NCBI GenBank assembly: GCA_003427395.1
Contig: BFEA01000158.1
Span: forward strand, 747,270 to 769,803
Direction: 5' to 3'
Source of the DNA: Chara braunii
Lineage: Eukaryota; Streptophyta; Charophyceae; Charales; Characeae
DNA length: 22,534 nt
Numbering within the stretch: position 1 is the first letter of the stretch; each line of letters starts with the position of its first letter. A program made the translations under genes and the position numbers. The notes under the pieces were generated by a model, which made no database searches, was not told the DNA's origin, and was given only the letters and a program-made list of their open reading frames with translations. Below are positions 1-22,534 of the stretch, piece after piece.

Positions 1-369
1 AGAGAATATTCTATTAGACGATTCATACCTACAAGAAACATTTGATAAATGGAAATAAACATACATATTGCTATTTTCAATTAGATTGGAGAAGATAAGA
101 ATACAATGTAATAGAATATTGCATTTCATTATTATAAGAATAGTAATTAATAGATAGAGAATAAGGAATAAAAAAAATATATATTTTCCAGCATTTTGAC
201 TTGTTTTCTCCTAAAGGGTAAACCACAATTTTTTTGGAAAAAGAGCGAAAAAAACGTAAAAAAACAATGTGAAAAAATATGTTATCTGGGCGCCTCCTGC
301 GTCCTAGAGTCCTGCTGATAACAACATCCCTTGACCAATGTGGGAGCCATCTTGACAGACATTTCTCAC
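1..369 (-). other. Intron 14 (partial)
   Basis: This AT-rich stretch follows the GTGAGA donor of exon 14. No helicase motif or acceptor leading into one is visible on the minus strand. The open frames here are shadows of exon 14 or chance. Confidence 0.7.
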
Positions 370-15703
<15,334 letters not shown>

Positions 15704-16195
15704 TGTCGAGCAAGCAGCCGCGTCAGCAGACGGCAAAGCAAGGGAAAAAGCAAACATCAAGAACCAGGGAACTCCCTCTCTAACAATGAAAAGAGCATCA
15801 GGCAATACGGCATTAGGATTTGTCTGCATGATTCTGACCTTCTCTATGGCCTCATGCCCTCCAGAAAAGCCGTAGTGTGATGTGAGTATGCCCTTGGAAG
15901 ACTGGCTGATCACCCAATTTGCTGTTTTGTTACTCGGACAAATAGGTAAGTCTTTGTGCACACCTACACAACAGTTCTTTCGATTTTGTACTCTCTGAAA
16001 ATGCACTTTCGAATGCAGGCTTTCATCTCACTCTGTTGCAACGCCTCTACCTGAACGGAAAACACCAGCAGTCTTCATTGACTAGCAAACAATTAAACCA
16101 CTGTTAGAGGTTTCATCAGCCCTTTTTTTATGTGTAGACAACGACCAGGAATGGCCTAGGAGGAAGAGCCTAATATAATGGGAGCCCCATTACCC

Positions 16196-16303
16196 CTACC
16201 ATCTTCACCCGAATAGAACACCCGGTCATTGTTGTGCTGTATTTGGGGCAACGTTTAGTCTAAATACAACAACAATGACAGGGCGTTCTATTTGGGTGAA
16301 GAC
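16196..16303. mobile_element. Foldback MITE, copy 2
   Basis: This 108-bp palindrome has ends CTACCATCTTCACCCGAATA and a right arm TATTTGGGTGAAGAC, with the internal core GTATTTGGGGCAAC. It matches the 6400-6556 element over both arms, in opposite orientation. It sits about 0.5 kb upstream of the putative start exon. Confidence 0.7.
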
Positions 16304-17195
16304 TTTCGCATCCTTTCCGCTTTGCACGCGTGATTGAATGTAAAGATGCCTGCATTATTATTCCCCTACCAGCACTGCTTCTCTGTTCTCCCTGACGGAT
16401 GTCTGCACGAACCACTTCGTCCAGAATGGCAGCCAGTGATCCTCCCTAGCCTGACATAGTATTCTCCAAACAGCGAGCTGTTTTGTAGGGGGAACAGACG
16501 GTGTGCGGTGGGGAAGGGGGCATAACAGCGGGGAGGAAGGGGTCGTCATTCACCCCAGTCAAAGCAGGCCAGCTACAGTCACTTCTTCTCCTCTCACCTC
16601 TTCAGTGTCCCGATGCACAGACAAAGTGCGTGCACCGCATCTGCCCAAAAAGCCCTCAGTAGCTGGATGCTCAGTGAGTGAGCCTTCCAGGCCCAAGGAA
16701 AACGCAGCACCACTCGTCCAGACGGTATCATTTACCGAGCTTAAGAGGGGGGCTCTTCCTTCTTTACTTCCTCCTCCTCCTCCTCCTCCTCCTCCTCCTG
16801 CTCCTACTGTTGTTCAATCTGCTAACACTGCCTAGGGTGATACTCTTCCACCTGTTTGTATTTCAGTTCAAGTCGATCATCCCTGTATTGGCACGCGCAT
16901 TTCTTCCTCTCAGCCGTTCTTCTGTACTATCAAATCCATCCCTTATTTGTAACCCGCTTTTTCCCCTCCGCCCTACCTCACCCATTCACTACCCGTTGCA
17001 TCCTCCTGCAGCTTCTCCAACCCCCTTCCCCCGCATATTTGATATGGGTACCGAGTGAGGGGACCAGCACCTGCCAGGTCACTGGTATATAACAGAGAAA
17101 GATGATAGCTCACGTTCCGTGGACCTTTATGTAGACTGCTGCACTGGGAAAGAGTTGCCGACCGGCCAATCACAAGTATTGGTTGCACATTGGAA

Positions 17196-17451
17196 CCGCC
17201 TTTCAGCAGGTCAATCAGACTGCAGCACTGTTCCCTTTTCTTCTAAGAATTTGATTGGGCCTCAGGTGGGTTTGAACTCCTAACGACTCGTTGGTCATTT
17301 ATATGCCGGTGCCGCCTTTCAGAAGGTCAATGAGCCTGCTGCACTGTTTGCTTTTCTTCTGAGAATTCGATAGGGCGTAACACTTGGACCTCCCATATTC
17401 AGGTGGGTTTGAAGTTTGAACACATAAATGACTCGTTGGTCATCAATATGC
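17196..17451 (+). repeat. Diverged tandem duplication, unit about 115 bp
   Basis: The block CCGCCTTTCAGCAGGTCAAT to GACTCGTTGGTCAT occurs at about 17196 and again at about 17312, with small insertions in the second copy. No gene overlaps it. Confidence 0.8.
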
Positions 17452-17552
17452 AGGGGAAGGTCGTACATTCGGACTACAGCAGCATGGCCAGGTGCACGCA
17501 GTCGAATGCCATGCGCTGCTGTTCTGCCAGCTCCTCCTCCTCGGCCGTGACG

Positions 17553-17812
17553 CTCCCCCAATCATGGGTGCTGAGAGCGGAACAGTAATCGGGGTTGACT
17601 GGATCTGAGCAATCTGATAAACTGACCCCAATCATGGGTGATGAGAGAAGAACAGTAATCGGAGTCTATTGGATCTGAGCAATCTGATAAGCTGATGGAA
17701 GGGAGAGTATGTGTGACACTCCACCAATCATGGATGGTGAGAGCAGCGCAGTAATCGGGGAGCATCAGATAGGGGAGTCAAATGGGTCTGAGCAATCTGA
17801 TAAGCCGATCGA
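17553..17812 (+). repeat. Three-copy minisatellite-like repeat
   Basis: Three irregular units each carry CAATCATGG..., then GAGAGC/GAGAGA, CAGTAATCGG and CTGAGCAATCTGATAA. They start near 17555, 17625 and 17720, and the third unit is longer because of extra sequence. It lies upstream of the CHD-like gene. Confidence 0.8.
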
Positions 17813-18494
17813 GTGGGGAGTAAGCACTGCCCGGCCTGCACAGCCAAAAGACCCATTGATAATCCAATAATATCAGGGCATACTCACTCTCAGACTTTTC
17901 GACTCAGATCTGGACGTGATTGTGGTCAGACGCATCCAGACCGCGCCATAATCGTGGTCAGAACCCGTCAGATACATTGAGAAAAGTGCTTGTGTGAGTG
18001 TGCCCTCAGTTGATACGCACTTTTCCAACAAAAGAACATCCAGCCTGGCTTGCCAGCCGTGGCGATTACAATATAGGGGAAGGTACATGACTAGCGTGTC
18101 CAAGTTTGTGAATGACAGAACAAGCCCTGTCAAAATGCACCTGGATGTGCAGACGCCCAAGTGCATGATCTGCACATGGATGTGCCCATGTCCAGGCGCG
18201 CTCTCACTGTTCTAGTTTTGTCCTTTCGAACATCAGCGGGCAATATGTGACGTCCACCCTAAAGTGTAACGTCCTTAAGTACACGTCTTTAAACAACACA
18301 AGCAGGCAATCGGTGGACCAATCCGAAGAATTCTGATTTCTCTGTAACCTACCCCTCTTGCACGCGCACGTCAAGCATGGCTGGAGGGAGGAAAGAGGGG
18401 GGCAAGAAAGGGGGGGGGAAGGCAACCCAGCGTCTGATTGCCCCATCCCTACATTTGTACCGTGGTTTTACTTCCGCGAGCCGGTCCCTTATGT

Positions 18495-18742
18495 CGTTTG
18501 TTTATTTCCTATCGACGTTACTCGCTCTCCTCATTCAAAGGGCCTTTCAATGAAAAAAGAAAACGAAAAAAAAGGACTCCGATCAACAGTTTGCACGACT
18601 CTTGTGTGTCTGGTCGACTGCATCATAAGAGTCGTGCAAACTGTTGAACAAGAGAGGCCCTCTTTTTCGTTTTCTTTGTTTCATTGAAAGGCCCTTTGGA
18701 TGGGGAGAGCGAGTAACATCGATTGGAAATAAACAAACAACG
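18495..18742. mobile_element. Long inverted repeat, foldback element
   Basis: Left arm 18495-18603 and right arm 18627-18742 are near-complementary over about 110 bp, around a loop of about 23 bp. Both arms contain CAGTTTGCACGACTCTT and AAAGGGCCTTTCAATGAAA in mirrored order, and the outer ends read CGTTTGTTTATTTCC. There is no coding capacity. The structure fits a MITE, and a transcript through it would form a long hairpin. No clear target-site duplication was seen. Confidence 0.7.
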
Positions 18743-18896
18743 TACTCATAACTACTTGTGGAGTACTGGTGGGCGAGGGAAGGGGGGAAGTTATCATTTA
18801 ATCATTAACCATTAAGCTTACCATGTTGCGTAACTACTTGCAATTCGGCTACTATGTTATGTCCCTCCTGCTGCCGATGATGATGACCTTGACGGT

Positions 18897-18961
18897 ATGA
18901 TGATGATGATGATGATGATGACAATCAAGAGGATCGATCGTTGATGGCAATCACGTTGAGT

Positions 18962-18996
<35 letters not shown>
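18897..18996 (+). repeat. (GAT)n arrays
   Basis: Two GAT/ATG trinucleotide runs (about 18897-18921 and 18961-18996) are separated by unique sequence. They create artefactual poly-His and poly-Ile frames. Confidence 0.95.
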
Positions 18997-19420
18997 CAAG
19001 ATTATGTTGATTAGATAATGTTGATTGTAAATTTGCCATGTGAAGAAAAGAGCACCATAGAAAAAGACCCGCAAACCTGCAATAAAAGCAAGGAAAGAGT
19101 CTAACGGCTGGCTATGGTGAAAGGGCATGCGGAAGATGAAAGAAAGAACGGGAGCGAGAAGACGAGAAGGGTGAACCACTGGGAAAACACAGAGGGATTC
19201 AAACGGCAGCACCGGAGTTTGATTTGCCAGTGTGGTTTCCAGAAATTATGTGCCAGTAAACGTCCAGGAACGGACGGGTGATGAGAAGAGGAAAGGTATG
19301 TATAAAACAGCTCGTTTTCTTCGTCTTTTTTTGGTTCTGATTTCATTTCATGTAATTGCTTCACTCGGAGGTTCCAGCATATAGCCAGATTTACACTATT
19401 TTCATGCGATTTCGTTTCGT

Positions 19421-19528
19421 GTTATTTCATATTATTTCATGTTATTTCATATTATTTCATGCTATTTCATATTATTTCATATTATTTCATATTATTTCAT
19501 GTTATTTCATATTATTTCATGTTATTCA
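19421..19528 (+). repeat. 10-bp tandem array (TTATTTCATA/G)
   Basis: About eleven decamer units of TTATTTCAT plus A or G, with one C variant, form an AT-rich minisatellite. Confidence 0.95.
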
Positions 19529-20025
19529 TCTTCCCTGCCGAGAGTCGCACAAGAAGAAAAGGATAAATGATGGCAGGGGTGATAAGGCCGAGCCTACTCC
19601 CCTCACTCCGCCAGCCACAATGACAACTGTTTGGAATTCGAAAGAAAGAAAAAAAAAGAATATGGAATGGCAGAAAAAAAAATGAATATAGAATGCCGCC
19701 GTGACCATTCATGCCTATTAGTACGAGGACGACGATTTATTTAAAAACTCCTTAAAACAACAAAAAGGCGTGACCATAGGACAGTGTTGCAGTAATGGTC
19801 CGCCGTTGTTTATCGTGCTGTATACAAAAGATACATTTTTTATTATATGAACGCAAAAGAACGATCGCTGCTAAGAATTAAAAAAAAAAAAAAGGAATCA
19901 TCCCTCACCCCTGCCCAACTCCCTTTCGGCTTGAGCAACCTACAGGGAAAGCCACCACGGCCGCCTCACACAGCACACTTATCGACGGGTGCAAGCTCCA
20001 CAGAGAGGCAGGCATGCTTGGCATG

Positions 20026-20026
<1 letters not shown>

Positions 20027-20074
<48 letters not shown>

Positions 20075-20116
20075 GAAGGTATTTTAACAGATGCAGAGGA
20101 CAAGCTCTCTCTCTCA

Positions 20117-20187
<71 letters not shown>

Positions 20188-20217
20188 GAGCGTGTTTTAA
20201 CAGAGATGCAGAGGACA
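20027..20217 (+). repeat. Duplicated compound (TC)n(AC)n microsatellite
   Basis: A TC-run/AC-run block followed by GAGGAAGGTATTTTAACAG and ATGCAGAGGACAA occurs twice in tandem. The second copy (from about 20104) has a much longer AC run and GTGTTTTAACAGAG. Repeat and flank were duplicated together. Confidence 0.9.
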
Positions 20218-20471
20218 ATCAGACATGGTTTCTCTTTTGGGATTGGAATCGGATTACGCTGGTTCCTTGAAAGGGCCCCTGGAGTACGAGAGGGAAGGCC
20301 CCTGGAGAAGAGTAGGGGAAGAAAGAAGGAAAGAGAACGGGAAGAGGCAGAGCGAGATCGATGGACTGACCGAACGTCCCAATCAGCTTCCTTCTCAACC
20401 AATGGCTGTTGTTTGATGTTGTCTGCATTCCGAACTTATCAGTGTACATCCTCTGCAATCAAAAGAAATTG

Positions 20472-20472
<1 letters not shown>

Positions 20473-20521
<49 letters not shown>

Positions 20522-20600
20522 GCACACAGAGACACACACAGAGGCACAGAGGCACAGGGACGAACACGCGCGCACAGAGACACAAACGAGCGCACAGGCA
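20473..20600 (+). repeat. (CA)n microsatellite with degenerate CACAGAG tail
   Basis: About 23 CA units (20473-20518) decay into imperfect CACAGAGGCA repeats up to about 20600. Confidence 0.9.
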
Positions 20601-21251
20601 AGGAGATATTTGTGAGCAGACAGCTCTAGAAATCAAAGGGCTGTGCACCTACCTCACAGAGTCCCCAACCACACCTACAAACACTGATTAGGAGAGAGCA
20701 TCAAGTTCTGGTCGATTCCATCACGCCAAAACCCACACACGCCAGCGCCGCCACTCACCCTGTCTCCTACCGTTTCCGACGAGCGAGATGCAAGCCAATG
20801 CAACTTCCTCTCTCCCTCTCTCTCTCTTGTTCCCCCCCACCTCCGCCTCTCCCTCGTGCACAAGGAATGGCATCGAATTGATCATCCCCTTTGCCATGAC
20901 AGCTCACCAACTCCAGAGAACCTGTCGATCTCCTCCCTCCACCTCTCTTTCCCTCCACCTCCCCCTCTCCGACTCCTTCCCAATTCCATTTACCCTTTCC
21001 TGCCTTGTTTTCTCAATCAAGCTGCGCAAAGCCCATTCCTTACAACTCACTCTCGGAGGAAACCCCCGACCACGTCGTTCGCACTCATAACGGAGCACGA
21101 CAGGCTACATTCTCAGCAAGGCCGACATCACGACACCAACGGCGAAAAAAAAAAAAGAAAAAAAAGACACCAACGCAATCTCAGCTGTTCCGAATGAGCT
21201 CGAGAAAGGGTAGTGCGCACACCCATTCTCAGATATGTGGCTGGCTGTCCT

Positions 21252-21355
21252 AAATGCAACCGATGCCACGTGTCACAATTCTGTCCTCAGACCACATAAT
21301 CCCAAATGCAACCGATGCCACGTGTCACAATTCTGTCCTCAGACCACATAATCCC
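21252..21355 (+). repeat. 52-bp perfect tandem duplication with CACGTG core
   Basis: Two units begin AAATGCAACCGATGCCACGT at 21252 and 21304 and appear identical over 52 bp. Each contains GCCACGTGTC, a G-box/ABRE-type core. No gene start is evident next to it. Confidence 0.9.
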
Positions 21356-22534
21356 ACTGTCAGAAACGCCAAGATGAGGCCCTCGATCATCAATTACTAC
21401 CGTCTTACTTCAAATACAACGCACTCTGATAAAGGCTGTACCGGGCCGAAACACTGACTTTAATGCATACATTATCAGGGTGCGTTATGTTCGGAAGAAG
21501 AAGACCGTAGCGCGGGGAGATCTCTTTTGTCACAATCTGCACTTGCGACGGAGCGTAGCAGACACCACCACCTCCACCACCATCTCCTCCTCCTCCTCCC
21601 TCCTCCTCCCCCCCTATGCCCCCAACAGACCCTGTCACAATGTTCATATGGTGATTGAGATTGGCCTCTTTCTTGGTAGGGAGTCTTACCCCTCTAGCCA
21701 GTAAGAAATGCACCCACCCACCCGTTCCCCCGCCCATTCTTCAGCCGCCCATTCTCCAGCCATCTCTCAACAAGCATACACCACCGCCCAGGGTGCAATA
21801 TCGTGAAGTGCAACCCCGCGTGTAGGAATCGCTTCCCTCGAGTATATCACCTACCTAAAGGGTCACATATACCACCCCCTCTTCAGCTCCCTGGATGGGA
21901 GCACCGTCGATTCGGGCGATCGAATCCGTGCTACAAGTCATAAGATCGCCTCCCATCGGCCTCTGGGCCCTGCCGCACGACTCGTCCAACTCTAACATTC
22001 TGAACGTATCCGGACTATCCGAAGTCCCGATACATTCAAACTGTGTTCGCGTTTGGCGACTGGTGTGCGGCGAGGCCCTCTCACAGAGAGGTACGCGTGC
22101 GAACGGATCACTTTCGAGACATCCTCTCTCTCGCTTCCGGAGAACGTAATAATGACCAGAGCCCAAGTGCCATTTCATTATTAATTCCGTCGCTTTCGGT
22201 AGGTCCTCAAACCATTTCCTGTATCATCTCTCACGTGCTTTCCGTTCAAAATAAATGATTAGAAAAACAAAAACAGCGGATGAGTCTCTAAAGGATAGGA
22301 CGAGCGCGAAAAAGAGAGAATAACAGAAGAGGGTAGTCGACCAAATGAGCAAGAGAGAAAGGACAGACCAAAAGGCAAGAAGATCGAAGAGGAGAAAGAA
22401 GTAGAACCACAAATCATCATCGTACAATAGAATGGAGGGAGGAGGAAGAACAGAAGAGGAGAGAAGGGCAGGATGGTCAACACACAACTGGATACTTCAA
22501 CCCTGAACTTCACACCGTTAGCACGCACGCACAC

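Larger units (their letters stand above)
15704..22534. other. Upstream region without a convincing gene
   Basis: Apart from the repeats listed, I see no open frame with recognisable domains, intron borders or coding-like composition. Frames at 20014-20691 and 18857-19039 are microsatellite translations. A proline run at 16770-16800 comes from a CTC repeat. The promoter of the CHD-like gene should lie just above 15703, but no TATA box or start site could be assigned. Confidence 0.5.

Noticed and set aside
16503-16835. Plus-strand proline-rich frame
   Set aside because: The proline run comes from a CTC microsatellite and the rest matches no known family. One GTGAGT inside it is not enough to support an exon.
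20014-20691. 225-residue plus-strand frame
   Set aside because: It is mostly Thr-His dipeptides from AC microsatellites.
21890-22090. tRNA-like hairpin (GATTCG loop CGAATC) on the minus strand
   Set aside because: No acceptor stem, anticodon arm or consensus box A/B could be assembled.

Overview
The window reads as nuclear DNA of a multicellular-plant-lineage eukaryote. It carries one large, intron-rich gene on the minus strand, embedded in non-coding DNA full of simple repeats and short non-autonomous transposons. The chromodomain region resembles the plant CHD3-type remodellers PICKLE and PKR1/CHR4 most closely. That similarity, the 0.3-2.3 kb introns and the intermediate base composition fit a streptophyte, possibly a charophyte alga such as Chara. 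The lineage is inference; the exon structure is read from the sequence.

The gene runs from about 15703 down to 370 and continues beyond position 1. I could chain 14 exons with compatible phases and GT-AG borders. They give roughly 980 residues in this order: N-terminal basic leader, PWWP domain (five exons, about 15071-11600), a very acidic poly-glutamate linker, PHD finger 1, a lysine-rich linker with a CX2C-X14-CX2C zinc knuckle, PHD finger 2, chromodomain 1, chromodomain 2, and the first residues of a SNF2 helicase (ending FPHQ). The ATPase core lies outside the window. Tandem PHD, tandem chromo and SNF2 is the CHD3/4/5 (Mi-2) plan. The added PWWP domain is unusual and is the main discovery here: one polypeptide with a candidate methyl-lysine/DNA reader (PWWP), two H3-tail readers, two chromodomains and a remodelling motor. 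The two PHD fingers are each split by a phase-0 intron after the same PPLK motif, inside exons of identical length, so they probably arose by exon duplication.

Introns hold a 447-bp non-autonomous hAT-like element (13109-13555), a foldback MITE (6400-6556; a second copy lies at 16196-16303 upstream of the gene), two related A-tailed SINE-like copies (1267-1407 and 5511-5639), duplicated blocks and microsatellites.

From 15704 to 22534 I see no convincing gene. This stretch contains a MITE copy, tandem repeats (17196-17812), a 248-bp near-perfect inverted repeat (18495-18742), GAT and ATTTCAT arrays, duplicated TC/AC microsatellite blocks and a 52-bp tandem repeat carrying a G-box-like CACGTG core. 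Promoter and transcription start could not be fixed.
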